Origin: B1 sp964355075
GTDB taxonomy: Bacteria; Bacteroidota; Bacteroidia; UKL13-3
Direction: 5' to 3'
Assembly (NCBI GenBank): GCA_964355075.1
Contig: CAYHCF010000017.1
Location: 1 to 64,000 of the forward strand
DNA: 64,000 bases
Of the stretch, positions 45,242 through 55,500 are shown piece by piece; position 1 is the first letter of the stretch, and each line of letters opens with the position of its first letter. A program made the position numbers and the translations under genes. Under the pieces are notes generated by a model, which did no database searches, was not told the origin of the DNA, and saw nothing but the letters and a program-made list of their open reading frames with translations.

Positions 45242-45817
45242 TCAAACAAACAGGAAATGGCGTTCGATATAGTCGATGAGCGAATGGATGACTTTAATGT
45301 GAATTTCCTGGGCACGGTCGGCATATTGACTTTGGGGTGCGCGAATTTCAACATCGCATTGTCCGGCCATTTTGCCCCCATCTTTCCCGGTGAGACCAAT
45401 TATTTTGATTCCTTTTTTGCGGGCCACCTCCATGGCGTTCAGCACATTTTTGCTATTGCCACTTGTGGAGATTCCCAGCAAAACATCGCCTTCGCGGCCA
45501 AGGGCTTCCAGGTAACGGCTGAACACAAAATCGTACCCATAATCGTTGGCAACGCAAGCCATATGGCTAACATCGCTCATAGAGAGGGCTGCAATGGGCG
45601 GACGATCATTTCGATATCTGCCGGTTAATTCTTCGGCAAAATGCATGGCATCGCACATACTACCCCCATTGCCACAGCTTAAAATTTTACCCCCGGTTTT
45701 GAGGGAGGCAACCATCATTTGTCCGGCTGCTTCTATCTTTTCAAAATTGGTATTGTCGGCTAAAAATGTGCTTAAAACCGAATGTGCTTCACTGAAATGA
45801 TTTTTGATAGTGTTCAT
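45242..45817 (-). CDS. gmhA: D-sedoheptulose 7-phosphate isomerase GmhA
   Basis: 191 residues, one SIS domain. It makes D-glycero-D-manno-heptose 7-phosphate, the first step to the heptoses of lipopolysaccharide. Diagnostic parts: ILSCGNGGSMCDAMHFAEELTGRYR, DVSHMACVANDYGYD, REGDVLLGISTSGNSKNV and GYAD/QYADRAQEIHIKVIH. The resemblance to the proteobacterial enzyme is close, and it stands alone here, without gmhB, hldE or hldD beside it, so transfer is possible but not shown. Confidence 0.92.
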   Translation of the reverse strand: MNTIKNHFSEAHSVLSTFLADNTNFEKIEAAGQMMVASLKTGGKILSCGNGGSMCDAMHFAEELTGRYRNDRPPIAALSMSDVSHMACVANDYGYDFVFSRYLEALGREGDVLLGISTSGNSKNVLNAMEVARKKGIKIIGLTGKDGGKMAGQCDVEIRAPQSQYADRAQEIHIKVIHSLIDYIERHFLFV

Positions 45818-45833
45818 TGAGGTTAAATAGGTA

Positions 45834-45959
45834 TTATGTCAATTTCCGATCCCTTAAAAATTCTATGGCTTCAAATCTTTCTGTTTCACTTTTTGTGAGC
45901 CAAAAGGAGTGATCAGATTTTATATCCTTAAGCGAAACAATTTTAAGTGTTTTTTCCAT
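45834..45959 (-). pseudogene. Short ORF (41 residues), probable remnant of a small Bacteroidetes gene
   Basis: ATG at 45959, TAA at 45834-45836. It reads MEKTLKIVSLKDIKSDHSFW..LTKSETERFEAIEFLRDRKL. The closing pattern (W-L-[ST]-K-[ST]-x-E-[RE]-[RL]-[LF]-EA-[VI]-E-[FL]-LR) is that of a family of about 80-100 residues frequent in Bacteroidetes and often found with nucleotidyltransferase-type genes. Here the product ends straight after it, so the rest is lost and the piece is likely non-functional. It lies between gmhA and dsbD on the same strand. Confidence 0.4.
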
Positions 45960-46003
45960 ACACGAATTTAACACAAAAAACCGACTGCACCACTACAAAA
46001 ATG

Positions 46004-48115
46004 TTATTTTCCTGCAGCAAAATTCTTCTTCCCGGTATCTAAAAATGAAACAAAATTGGCCACGTTCAAATCATATCCTTTGGGCTCAACTAATAAGCGC
46101 TCATTGCCATCAATTAAAAAGTAAAAGGGCTGTGCGTTTGCATTGTATTTTGTGATTTGCAAATCGGCATTTTGTTTGCCAATGCTTTTCTTTTCTTTGC
46201 CATCGCGGGTGCTGGTGTACCATTCGTTTTCGGGCAATTCCGTTTTATCATCCACATATAAAGCCAAAACCACGTAATCGTTTTGCAGGCGCTTCAACAC
46301 TTCCGGATCACTCCAAACATTTGCTTCCATTTCGCGGCAGTTTACACAACCATGTCCGGTAAAATCAATGAAGATGGGCTTGTTTACTTTTTTTGAATAA
46401 GCCAGCGCTTGTTTATAGTCGAAAAAGCCCCGTAAATCGTGCGGCAGATGGAATAATTTACCGAATCGTACCTCACCTAAATCATTTGCCGGCTTATTGT
46501 TTTCGCTACCGGAAACCACCTTGTTTTTACTCAGATCAAAATCCAGAGATTCCTGTGGAGGCAGGTAACCCGATAATCCTTTAAGTGGAGCGCCAAACAT
46601 TCCGGGAATCAGATACAAAACGAAGGTAAAGGTAAGGATGGCCAACATCAATCTCGGAACGCCAATATGCGGCATATCGCTATCGTGGCTGAATTTTAGT
46701 TTACCCAATAAATATAATCCCATTAAGAAGAAAATCACAATCCACAAGGCAATATATACATCCCTGTCAAGCAGCCCCCAATGGTAGGTTTGATCGGGAA
46801 TAGACAAGAATTTAAACGCAAAAGCCAGCTCTAAAAATCCCAAAACCACCTTAACGGAATTTAACCAGCCACCCGATTTAGGCAGGTTTTGCATCCAGTT
46901 GGGAAAGATGGCAAATAAAGTAAAAGGAAGAGCAAGACCGGCGCCAAAAGCAGCCATTCCCAGAAATGGTTTTAAAAAACTCCCGCCTACGGCTTCAATC
47001 AGCAAGCTTCCCACAATAGGTCCGGTGCAGCTAAAGGAAACCAGCACCAGCGTAAAAGCCATAAAAAAGATTCCAACAAAACTACCCATGCTGCTTTTTG
47101 AATCCACCGAATTCACAAATTGATGCGGAAGGGTTATTTCAAACATTCCCAGAAAGGAGGCGGCAAAAACAATGAAAATTAAGAAGAACAAAATATTCGG
47201 AAGCCAGTGTGTGGCCAAAATATTCCCAAAATCGGCACCTAAATCAAAAATAGCGAAAATCAAACCCAGTGAAGCATAAATACCGATAATGCTTAACCCA
47301 AATCCGAAAGCGCGCTTTAACGCCATGGCGCGGGTTTCGCTGCGTTTGGTAAAGAAGGTAACGGTCATGGGTAACATGGGGAAAACACAAGGAGTGATTA
47401 CGGCGATTAATCCCCCCAATATGGCAAAAAGCAAAAAGCCCCAGATAGATTTTTCATTGCCACCCGAAGCGGCCCCGGTTTGTACAATGACTGCTGTATC
47501 TTTTCCGGTTTTGTGGGCATTGAGTTCTTGCTCCAGGCTATCAATTTTTTTATGGGTATCGGCTATAATCTGTTCAGAAGGATTGGCGCGACCGGTTTCG
47601 GGCTGAACCAAAGGTGAAATATCAGCAGATGGAACACCTTTTACTTTTATGTTTCTAAACTCAAAATCGTTGTTAAACAATACACAAACGCCGGTAACTT
47701 GTGAACATTCCTGGTATTCGACACTGACTTTTATCACAGGGTTTGGTTTCAATATTTTTACCTTTTGTCTGAATTCGGCTTTTCCTACAAAGGTTGAAAC
47801 CTCACCTCCAAAAACATCGTCAAAGTGTTTGTGGTTTCCAATCGGTTTTATCTTGCCAATTAACTGGTAAGTAGGGTTTTTGGTAAAATCAAAAAAGGCA
47901 ACAACCGGACCCACATCTTCGCTAAAATCACTGGAATACATGTACCAGTCTTTCTCAATTTTGCAGGTAAAGATCAAATCCAGTTCTTCGCCTATTTTTG
48001 CTTCGGTTTTGCTGGTTTTTGTTTCCCAAACCGGCTTTTGTTTGATTTGTGCCAGGCCCCAAAAATGGAAGCCGATCAAAATGATTGTAAAAGCGAATTT
48101 ATGGAGTTTAAACAT
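46004..48115 (-). CDS. dsbD: Thiol:disulfide interchange protein DsbD family
   Basis: 703 residues in three parts. After the signal peptide comes a periplasmic DsbD-alpha-like domain (about 25-180, with the C-x-C-V pair ECSQVTGVCVLF). The eight-helix membrane core has redox Cys in ITPCVFPMLP (about 240) and FSCTGPIVG (about 355). The C-terminal thioredoxin domain has the active-site CVNC in FTGHGCVNCREME (about 595). DsbD carries electrons from cytoplasmic thioredoxin to periplasmic thiols for disulfide repair and cytochrome c assembly. CVNC is a usual motif for this domain. Single gene. Confidence 0.92.
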   Translation of the reverse strand: MFKLHKFAFTIILIGFHFWGLAQIKQKPVWETKTSKTEAKIGEELDLIFTCKIEKDWYMYSSDFSEDVGPVVAFFDFTKNPTYQLIGKIKPIGNHKHFDDVFGGEVSTFVGKAEFRQKVKILKPNPVIKVSVEYQECSQVTGVCVLFNNDFEFRNIKVKGVPSADISPLVQPETGRANPSEQIIADTHKKIDSLEQELNAHKTGKDTAVIVQTGAASGGNEKSIWGFLLFAILGGLIAVITPCVFPMLPMTVTFFTKRSETRAMALKRAFGFGLSIIGIYASLGLIFAIFDLGADFGNILATHWLPNILFFLIFIVFAASFLGMFEITLPHQFVNSVDSKSSMGSFVGIFFMAFTLVLVSFSCTGPIVGSLLIEAVGGSFLKPFLGMAAFGAGLALPFTLFAIFPNWMQNLPKSGGWLNSVKVVLGFLELAFAFKFLSIPDQTYHWGLLDRDVYIALWIVIFFLMGLYLLGKLKFSHDSDMPHIGVPRLMLAILTFTFVLYLIPGMFGAPLKGLSGYLPPQESLDFDLSKNKVVSGSENNKPANDLGEVRFGKLFHLPHDLRGFFDYKQALAYSKKVNKPIFIDFTGHGCVNCREMEANVWSDPEVLKRLQNDYVVLALYVDDKTELPENEWYTSTRDGKEKKSIGKQNADLQITKYNANAQPFYFLIDGNERLLVEPKGYDLNVANFVSFLDTGKKNFAAGK

Positions 48116-48256
48116 TTGGTTTTTATTTTGTGGTATTCGGTTTAACGAAATTTCTCAATAATTCTTACGAGGCAATGCGGCTTGAACCGGGAATACCCGT
48201 CTTAATCAGCAAAAATAAAAATAAAACCGAGAGTTTAGCATTTAGAAGCAAAAGAA

Positions 48257-48503
48257 TGTGGCCACAAAGGCTCTAAGACGCAAAGGAAGGAGGCTACAAA
48301 GGAACAAAGAAACGAAGGGGAATAAACTTAGCGCCTTAGCGTCCTAGTGGCCAAATTTGTTTCTTAGTTTCTTAGTAGCAAAAGGTGGCTACAAAGGAAC
48401 AAAGAAACAAACGGAAATAAGCTTAGCGCCTTCGCGTCTTGTTGGCAAAAGTTGTTTCTTCGTTTCTTAGTAGCAAAAGGAGGCTACAAAGGAACAAAGA
48501 AAC
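48257..48503. repeat. Palindromic repeat block, left copy
   Basis: Contains three copies of GGCTACAAAGGAACAAAGAAAC (48292, 48387 and 48482) alternating with the imperfect inverse GTTTCTTAGTTTCTTAGTAGC (48359, 48454) and GCGCCTTmGCGTCyTrkTGGC words. The same units recur in the block at 49141-49250. No gene is present between 48116 and 48535. Confidence 0.8.
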
Positions 48504-48535
48504 GAAAGGGGAAAGTAAAAGCCGGCTACAATAAA

Positions 48536-48778
48536 TTAAGCAGAAAAGGATTTCCCTTCATGCCATAGGGTATCTGCACTCAATTCAAGATCAAACTTTT
48601 CCCATTCAACAAAATACCCTTTATTAACCACGGCCTTAAAATTTTCGATACGCTTTAAAACCCTAAAAACAGGAAATTCCAAATAATTGCGCATATCAAA
48701 AAACAGGGTAGAATGATCATCAAACTTTAGCTCAAGCAAATAATTATCCAAAGGTTTAACGGCTAATATTTTTCGCAT
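48536..48778 (-). CDS. DUF2442 protein (possible antitoxin-like partner)
   Basis: 80 residues with the DUF2442 pattern: ILAVKPLDNYLLELKFDDHSTLFFDMRNYL..FPVFRVLKRIENFKAVVN, and ELSADTLWHEG at the end. DUF2442 genes are commonly next to DUF4160 genes, as here (8 bases upstream), and the pair behaves like a small two-gene module resembling toxin-antitoxin loci; which member is toxic is not known. The ATG at 48778 is preferred to a TTG at 48784. Confidence 0.85.
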   Translation of the reverse strand: MRKILAVKPLDNYLLELKFDDHSTLFFDMRNYLEFPVFRVLKRIENFKAVVNKGYFVEWEKFDLELSADTLWHEGKSFSA

Positions 48779-48786
48779 AGTCAAAG

Positions 48787-49056
48787 TTATTTTAGTGCCT
48801 CAATTTTAAAAACGGGTTCTCCTTCTAAAGCCAATTTCCAATCAGCAATTAATTCATCTTTATGGATTTCAATCCAGGCCAGAACCAATTTGAGCTTGTC
48901 ATTGGGAAATTCTCCTGCAATTTTATCTCCTTGTGGGATCAATATTACAGCATGATATTCTCCATATTCAATATGGATATGAGGTAATTTATGTTCTTTA
49001 TTATCCATAAAAAACATTCTTATAATAATACCATAAAACATTGAAATTACCGGCAT
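48787..49056 (-). CDS. DUF4160 protein (possible toxin-like partner)
   Basis: 89 residues with the DUF4160 pattern: MPVISMFYGIIIRMFF, DNKEHKLPHIHIEYGEYHAVILI, and LAWIEIHKDELIADWKLALEGE. The histidine-rich HxHxxY stretch could bind metal. It is upstream of the DUF2442 gene in the same operon and lies between two blocks of a dispersed palindromic repeat. Its role is unproven. Confidence 0.85.
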   Translation of the reverse strand: MPVISMFYGIIIRMFFMDNKEHKLPHIHIEYGEYHAVILIPQGDKIAGEFPNDKLKLVLAWIEIHKDELIADWKLALEGEPVFKIEALK

Positions 49057-49140
49057 GTTCTTTTTTAGTTGATTTCAAATTTAGTGTTTTTATTAAAATC
49101 AATACAATAAACCTTGCGTTAACAACAAAACAATTTCTTC

Positions 49141-49250
49141 GAGTCTTAGCGGCAAAAGTTGTTTCTTAGTTTCTTAGTAGCAAAAAGAGGCTACAAAGGA
49201 ACAAAGAAAAAAACGGAAGCAAACTTTGCGCCTTCGCGTCTTGGTGGCAT
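49141..49250. repeat. Palindromic repeat block, right copy
   Basis: Holds GTTTCTTAGTTTCTTAGTAGC (49161-49181), GGCTACAAAGGAACAAAGAAA (49189-49209) and GCGCCTTCGCGTCTTGGTGGC, the same order of units as in 48257-48503. It sits on the other side of the DUF4160/DUF2442 pair. Confidence 0.8.
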
Positions 49251-49348
49251 TGGTAATTAATTTCATACCTTTAATAATCTTGTTTAATTTAATAAACACG
49301 CACTCCAAATTGTTAGCAAACAAGGAGAAGGAGTTGCAGGCTGAATTC

Positions 49349-49356
49349 TATTTTTG
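49349..49356 (+). promoter_or_regulatory. Bacteroidetes -7 promoter element (TATTTTTG)
   Basis: TAnnTTTG match ten bases before the ATG at 49367; it fixes the start of the glucosaminidase gene after the repeat block. Confidence 0.6.
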
Positions 49357-49366
49357 TTGTACTACA

Positions 49367-51001
49367 ATGAAAAAATATTTGCTTGTTTCATTGAGCCTGT
49401 TTTTAGGCTCAGCAATTTTTGCGCAGGATAATGACCGGGCCGACCTCTTGCAGCCAATCATGTCGGTAGATCAATACATAGATAAGTATAATAGCCTTGC
49501 CGTTGAGGAAATGTACCGGAGCAAAATACCAGCCTCCATTACCCTGGCTCAGGGCATTTTGGAAAGCGGTAACGGAAACAGCCGGATTGCCCAGGAAGCA
49601 AATAACCACTTTGGTATTAAATGCAAAACAACCTGGACAGGTAAAACCATTTATGAAGATGACGATGCACCTCAGGAGTGTTTTAGAAAATATGATGCAG
49701 CCATTGATAGCTACCGCGATCATTCTGATTTCTTAAAGAAAAATGTACGTTATGCCTTTTTATTTGATCTTGAACCTACTGATTACAAAAGCTGGGCACA
49801 TGGATTAAAAAGAGCCGGCTATGCAACTAATCCGCAATACGCCGAGCTGTTGATTACCTTTATTGAACGCCACAAATTGAATCGTTTCGACGAAGTTAAA
49901 ATTGGCGAAGAAGAAAATCTGGAGTTGAAAGAGAAAAAAGCGGAAGTAGTTAAATCGTATGGAAAAGAGTTCGAAAACAACGGGGTTCCGGGAATAATTG
50001 CAAAACCCAACCAAAGCTTTGCTCAGATTGCGATTGATTATGATATAAAAGTCTATCATATTTACCGCTATAACGATTTAACCAAGGATGCCGTTTGTAA
50101 AGCCGGAGACACCATTTACCTGAAATCAAAAAAAGCCAAATCGGATATTTTAACCCACACGGTTCAAGCCGGGCAAACCCTATATTGGATAAGTCAGCGA
50201 TATGCTGTTAAATTAGATAAATTGCTTGGCAGAAATCTCATGAAAGCAGGGCAGGAGCCGGCAGCAGGCGAAATGATATACCTTAAAAACAAGCGCGAGA
50301 AAGCACCCGTGTTGGCCGATTTGACAGCGCCTCCACCGGTTGAAGCAACAAGCACACCGCTTGATTCCTCCAAAGCCGACACCGCTTACAACAATGAGGT
50401 TTACGAAAACCCGCAGCAAAATCTGGAAACCCAAAAAACAGTTGACAGGGTGGTTCAAACCGATATTATTCCTGATTTTAGAGAAAACCTAAGCTTCTTT
50501 CATACGGTTCAAAAAGGGGAAACGCTTTACGGAATAGGGAAAAAATACGGCATTCGTGTAGATGCAATTCAATATCTGAATGGATTAAATGATGAGGTAA
50601 TTAAGGTTGGGCAACGGTTAATCATTAACCCGGCCATTGTTAGTGCCGACACAAAAGAGCCTCAAAGTATCCCCGGAGTTCATTTGGTAAAACAGGGAGA
50701 AACATTATTTAGCATTTCAAAAATTTATAATTTGAGACTGAATGACATCAAGGCTACCAATAATTTACCGGGCGACACCATCTATGTGGGGCAGCGATTG
50801 GTAATTGTTCCGGTTGAACCGGGCAAAGAGGTGAAATCGCCTGATTCTACGGTAAAAGAAGATTATTATTACCAGGTACAAAAAGGTGAAACCCTATATG
50901 GTTTAGCCCGAAAATTTAGAATTCCTGTTAAACAAATTCAGGAGCTGAATTACCCGCTAAATGACACCTTAAAGTTAGACCAAAAAATTAGAATCCGCTA
51001 A
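49367..51001 (+). CDS. Exported glucosaminidase-domain protein with LysM repeats
   Basis: 544 residues: signal peptide (to FAQ, residue 20), an endo-beta-N-acetylglucosaminidase-type domain (about 35-170, ITLAQGILESGNGNSRIA with catalytic Glu66, NNHFGIKC, AGYATNPQYAE), then four to five LysM domains (about 205-250, 265-310, 380-425, 440-485, 500-544, e.g. VQKGETLYGIGKKYGI). It should cut peptidoglycan glycan strands in the periplasm, for growth or daughter-cell separation. Linkers between LysM repeats are P/T-rich. Single gene; its stop is 93 bases before the next start. Confidence 0.92.
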   Translation: MKKYLLVSLSLFLGSAIFAQDNDRADLLQPIMSVDQYIDKYNSLAVEEMYRSKIPASITLAQGILESGNGNSRIAQEANNHFGIKCKTTWTGKTIYEDDDAPQECFRKYDAAIDSYRDHSDFLKKNVRYAFLFDLEPTDYKSWAHGLKRAGYATNPQYAELLITFIERHKLNRFDEVKIGEEENLELKEKKAEVVKSYGKEFENNGVPGIIAKPNQSFAQIAIDYDIKVYHIYRYNDLTKDAVCKAGDTIYLKSKKAKSDILTHTVQAGQTLYWISQRYAVKLDKLLGRNLMKAGQEPAAGEMIYLKNKREKAPVLADLTAPPPVEATSTPLDSSKADTAYNNEVYENPQQNLETQKTVDRVVQTDIIPDFRENLSFFHTVQKGETLYGIGKKYGIRVDAIQYLNGLNDEVIKVGQRLIINPAIVSADTKEPQSIPGVHLVKQGETLFSISKIYNLRLNDIKATNNLPGDTIYVGQRLVIVPVEPGKEVKSPDSTVKEDYYYQVQKGETLYGLARKFRIPVKQIQELNYPLNDTLKLDQKIRIR

Positions 51002-51094
51002 ATGCAACCAAATTTGATTTTTTCTAATCAAATTATTTTGTAAACTTGTAATTCTTTTTACAGGAAGATAGTGAACTCATTTAACACGTTGCAT

Positions 51095-51778
51095 ATGAAA
51101 AAGGTGATTTTTACAGTAAGTATTTTGTTTCTGGCATTCCTTTCCATGGGTCAGACGAAATATGGTTTTGCATCAAAAGGATATGATAATTTTAACGTAA
51201 ACGACGATTCGGCATCAGTTGAAGTTGTTTTTTTTACACCCAATAATGATACCTTGCTGGTGGCTACCGGATCTACGATATCACCCATTGATGGATCGGC
51301 ACGAAACGGTTTCGAGTATAATTTTGCCGCTCAGGCATGGACTTTTCCAATAGGGAGTACGCTTTATAATGGCACGAACCGAAAAAGGATTAATTTTAAC
51401 TTTGTAAAGAATTCAACTATTTGGGGAACCCGGTATTTTTACATGAGGTTAACCAGTTTAATTGGGATTACCGCCTCAGATTTATTGTACGGGCAGGATC
51501 AATTATTGATTATCATTGATTACGATGGAACCAAAGTGGGCATCAACAAACTCTCGGTTCACGATTACAGGTTGTTTCCCATACCTGCCACCCGGCAATT
51601 ATTTATTGAAGGGGTGAACACCAACCAATTTAAAATTTACGATTTAACAGGTCGCTTGGTTAAAGAGGGTGACGTATTACAAAACACAATAGATGTTAGC
51701 GATTTAAGCAATGGCTTATATGTCTTAAACGGATTGAGCGATAAAGGCATGATTGTTCAAAAATTCCTAAAGCAATAA
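51095..51778 (+). CDS. Secreted protein with T9SS type A sorting domain
   Basis: 227 residues with signal peptide (MKKVIFTVSILFLAFLSMGQ), a central beta-sandwich of about 125 residues (DDSASVEVVFFTPNNDTLLVATGS, DYDGTKVG) that recalls the Calx-beta fold, and a sorting domain from VHDYRLFPIPATRQLFI to GLYVLNG..IVQKFLKQ. YPNP is replaced by FPIP, within known variation. The ATG at 51095 starts the signal peptide; a GTG frame begins at 51071. Function unknown; it converges on rlmB. Confidence 0.78.
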   Translation: MKKVIFTVSILFLAFLSMGQTKYGFASKGYDNFNVNDDSASVEVVFFTPNNDTLLVATGSTISPIDGSARNGFEYNFAAQAWTFPIGSTLYNGTNRKRINFNFVKNSTIWGTRYFYMRLTSLIGITASDLLYGQDQLLIIIDYDGTKVGINKLSVHDYRLFPIPATRQLFIEGVNTNQFKIYDLTGRLVKEGDVLQNTIDVSDLSNGLYVLNGLSDKGMIVQKFLKQ

Positions 51779-51791
51779 TATTTATACTTAA

Positions 51792-52526
51792 TTACACACT
51801 TCTTTGTTTCATTGCTTCATACATAGCAATTCCCGCCGCAACGGATACATTTAGGGAAGACACCCCAAAATCCATTGGAATTTTTGCCTGTGCGCTGCAT
51901 TTGTTTAACACATCGTTTCCAATACCTGTTTCTTCATTTCCCATCACAATAGCCAAAGGGCCGCTTAGATCGGTTTGATCCAGGTTTTTTTTCGCTTTTT
52001 CGGTGCAGGCCAAAGTAGTAAAACCACATTGGTTCAAAAACTCGATGGCCGTTTTAATATGGCGTTCTCTGCAAACGGGCAATTTAAGCAAAGCACCGGC
52101 AGAGGTTTTTACGGCATCCTCATTTACGGGGGCGGCATCGGTAAGCGGGATAACAATTGCATGAACGCCGGCACATAAGGCAGTTCGGGCAATGGCCCCC
52201 AAATTGCGCACATCAGTTAATCTATCCAGAACCACAATAAAAGGTGTTTGTCCTTCTTCAAATAATTGCGGAACCAGATTCTCTAAAGAGTAGTAAGAGA
52301 TTGGCGAAATATACCCGACAATTCCCTGGTGGTTTTTGTTTTTAAAAGCAAAAAACTTCTCCTTAGGCACAAACTGAACCGGAACCTGAGTTTTCCTGCA
52401 TTGCGTAATAATTTCATCAATGGTAGGGTGTTGAACACCTTTACTTATTTGTACTTTTATTAGTTCCTTACCGGCAGCTAAGGCTTCTTTTATAGCATGT
52501 AAACCGTATATAATTGATGGACTCAT
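51792..52526 (-). CDS. rlmB: 23S rRNA (guanosine-2'-O-)-methyltransferase RlmB
   Basis: 244 residues, SpoU/TrmH family. An N-terminal RNA-binding domain (YGLHAIKEALAAGKELIKVQ) is followed by the knotted methyltransferase with motif 1 DRLTDVRNLGAIARTA, motif 2 IVMGNEETGIG and motif 3 IPMDFGVSSLNVSVAAGIAMYE. RlmB methylates G2251 of 23S rRNA in E. coli. It is separated from the upstream large membrane-protein gene by a terminator hairpin. Confidence 0.93.
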   Translation of the reverse strand: MSPSIIYGLHAIKEALAAGKELIKVQISKGVQHPTIDEIITQCRKTQVPVQFVPKEKFFAFKNKNHQGIVGYISPISYYSLENLVPQLFEEGQTPFIVVLDRLTDVRNLGAIARTALCAGVHAIVIPLTDAAPVNEDAVKTSAGALLKLPVCRERHIKTAIEFLNQCGFTTLACTEKAKKNLDQTDLSGPLAIVMGNEETGIGNDVLNKCSAQAKIPMDFGVSSLNVSVAAGIAMYEAMKQRSV

Positions 52527-52540
52527 TGTATTAAAAAATT

Positions 52541-52569
52541 AAGCTCAATACCGTTTGGGTATTGAGCTT
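52541..52569 (-). terminator. Rho-independent terminator of the DUF2723 gene
   Basis: A perfect 12-bp stem (AAGCTCAATACC with GGTATTGAGCTT) and five-base loop, followed on the minus strand by AATTTTTTAA. It lies 25 bases past the stop of the 52594-55776 gene and upstream of rlmB. Confidence 0.8.
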
Positions 52570-52593
52570 AGAAAAAAGAATACCGGAAAATAT

Positions 52594-55500
52594 TTACATG
52601 CCAACCTGTGCATCATCAATTTGCTTGCGAAGGTCTTTAGCTAACTGGATTTGTTGGTTTGCCTCGGTAATCTGCTGAATATAATTCATGATTTGCATAT
52701 TGTCATCTATATCGGGCTTAACTGCATTACGCTTGTTTTTGAAACTTAAATAATATTTCACCTTTTCGCAATCCAGGGTAACCAATTCTTTTGCAAGTTT
52801 ATTCGCTTTTTGGGTGGCACCGGCTATATAATATCCTTCAACCAACCTTACCACAAAAACATCATAAGGAACCTTGTTATTTGGCATTGCCTTCAGGCAA
52901 TAATCAATTACCTTGATGGCAGAGTCTTTCTTGCCTTCGGCTACCAATTTTTCAGCCAGGCGATAAAAGATATTTCTGAAATTTTTGGTTTGGCGTAAAA
53001 TAGTTTCGTCCAAATATACTTTTGGCTGATCCATATTTCCCCACTTGAATTTGTTCATTAAATTATCATATAAAATATCTGAATTTATTCTGCCGGTTGT
53101 TCCATCGCGTTGTTCGTTGTTAAGAATAGGAACCAACCGGTAAATCAAGCCCTCTAATTGAAAATAGGACTGCAGGTTCAGGTATACATCATTGCCGGTT
53201 GTTATGGCCCAGCAGATTGGGCGGGTATTGATATTAGAACTAATGATATCCAATAAAATAAGATCCGCTTTCATCAGATTGGAATTCCCAATTTCCCATT
53301 TTATGGTATCATTCATAAACACTTCATCTTTTGGCTGAACCACACCGTTTTTCAAACAAGCCTTGCGATCCACAACGATGCTGAACTTTTTGGTTGGATA
53401 GTAACGCAAAGGCTCTCCGCCCTGTGTTTGAACCGTGCCCATCGGGTCTTTATCATCCATCATAAACGCCAATACGTTTTTAAGCGGATAGAAATCGTTT
53501 TTATTGATTCCGTAACGTGTTTCCAGCTCCGGGTTTTCATAATACACCACATAATCACGGTTTCCTTGTTTGTATTGAGCCGAGGTCATGCTAAACTCAA
53601 CGGGCCGGCTGTCGAAGGCACGGCGTTTTAATCCATCTGCATACCAATCGGTATTGAGCAAACTCATATTAATTACCCGCACATCGCTTCTGATGTTTTC
53701 TACGTTTTGTGCATACCATAACGGATAGGTATCGTTATCGCCATTGGTAAACAAAATGGCATCTTTCGGACAAGAATTCAGGTAATCTTCGGCAAATGCC
53801 AGGGCAGTAAAGCGATTACTGCGGTTATGGTCATCCCAGTTTTGAGTTCCCATTAACAGTGGAACAGCAGCCAGGGAAACCGCAGTGGCACCAACAGCAG
53901 CCATTCTTTTATTAATCCTTTTACCCAGCCAGTCAACTAAGGCCAAAACGCCCAAACCGATCCATATCATAAAAGTTTGATAGGAGCCCACATATGCGTA
54001 ATCCCGTTCACGAGGCTGGTGAGCCGGGAAATTCAGGTATAAAATAATGAAAAATCCGGTAAAGAGGAAGAGGGTCAATACCACCACAAAATCCTCTTTG
54101 GCTTTTTTGAAATGATAAAACAGACCAATCAATCCCAAAATCAGGGGAAGAAAGAAATAGGTATTATGGGCCATATTTCCTTTCATGCTTTCGGGCATAG
54201 TTTTTTGAGGCCCCAGGCGCCATTCGTCAATCAGGTTAATGCCACTAATCCAGTTACCACGGGTTATATCACCATATCCCTGCTCATCATTTTGGCGACC
54301 AATAAAGTTCCAAAAGAAATAGCGCCAATACATAAAGCCCAATTGGTAACTTAACAAAAAATCAATGTTCTTGCCCATATTGGCCTTTTTGCCTTCCGGT
54401 ATTTTCTCCCACTCCCGGTAAGCCGAAACATAATCACTACGATCGGCCCACATACGCGGGAAGATTGTGCAGTCTTTTGAGTCATAAATTCGTTCAACTT
54501 TTTCCCCAGCCTCCTCATATTTGCCATCCGCACTTTTCGCATATTGCATGTTTCCTTTCTTTAGCTCAACTACTTTGGCGTAAAAATACTGACCGTAAAC
54601 GAGGGGGTTTTCGCCATATTGTTCGCGGTTCAGATAACTTAAGAGGGAAAAGGGCTGTTCAGGATCATTCATATCGATGGGTGGGTTTGCCAGAGAACGA
54701 ATGATAATCATGGAATAAGAGGAGTATCCAATTACGATAAATGAAAAACACAATACGGCTAAGTTAACTACATCCATTGCAGCTTTTCTATGAAAAAGGA
54801 TAAAATACAAGGCAGCGGTTATAATACCCCATAAAACCAATCCCCCTAAACTTGCATTGATCACAAAATAGCTTAATACCAGTATCGCATAGGTTACAAC
54901 AGCAATATACAAGCTGTTTTTGTTTTGATTATGGGTATAATACAGAAAGGATGAAATGAGCGTGATGAGTAAGAATATCAATAGAATTGCGCCCGAGTTA
55001 AAGCCCAGGCCAAAGGAGTTAACTGTTAAATAATCCAGTTTAGTTGCTAAACCGGGTAAACCCGGGATAATACCAAATTGGATGATACCAATGGTTAAAA
55101 TGGCCACCGCCGACGCCTTGATGAAGCCGGGTCGGGTAAAAGTGAATTTTTTGAAATAATATACGTAAACAATAGCCGGAATAACCAATAGATTCAGCAA
55201 ATGGACGCCAATTGCCAACCCGATTAAATAGGCTATTAAAACCAACCAGCGGTCGGCATGTTTTTCGTGGGCAATATTCTCCCATTTCAAAATACACCAA
55301 AAAGTAAGCGTTGTAAAAAAGCTGGAAGAGGCATAAACTTCAGCCTCAACCGCCGAAAACCAGAAAGTATCCGAAAAGTTCAAAGCCAGGGCACCCACTA
55401 AGCCGGCACCCATGATGGCGATTTCCTGCCAGCTTTCTAGTTCCTCACCCGATTTGGACAAAACCTTTTTTGCAAGATGCGTAATGGTCCAAAACATAAA

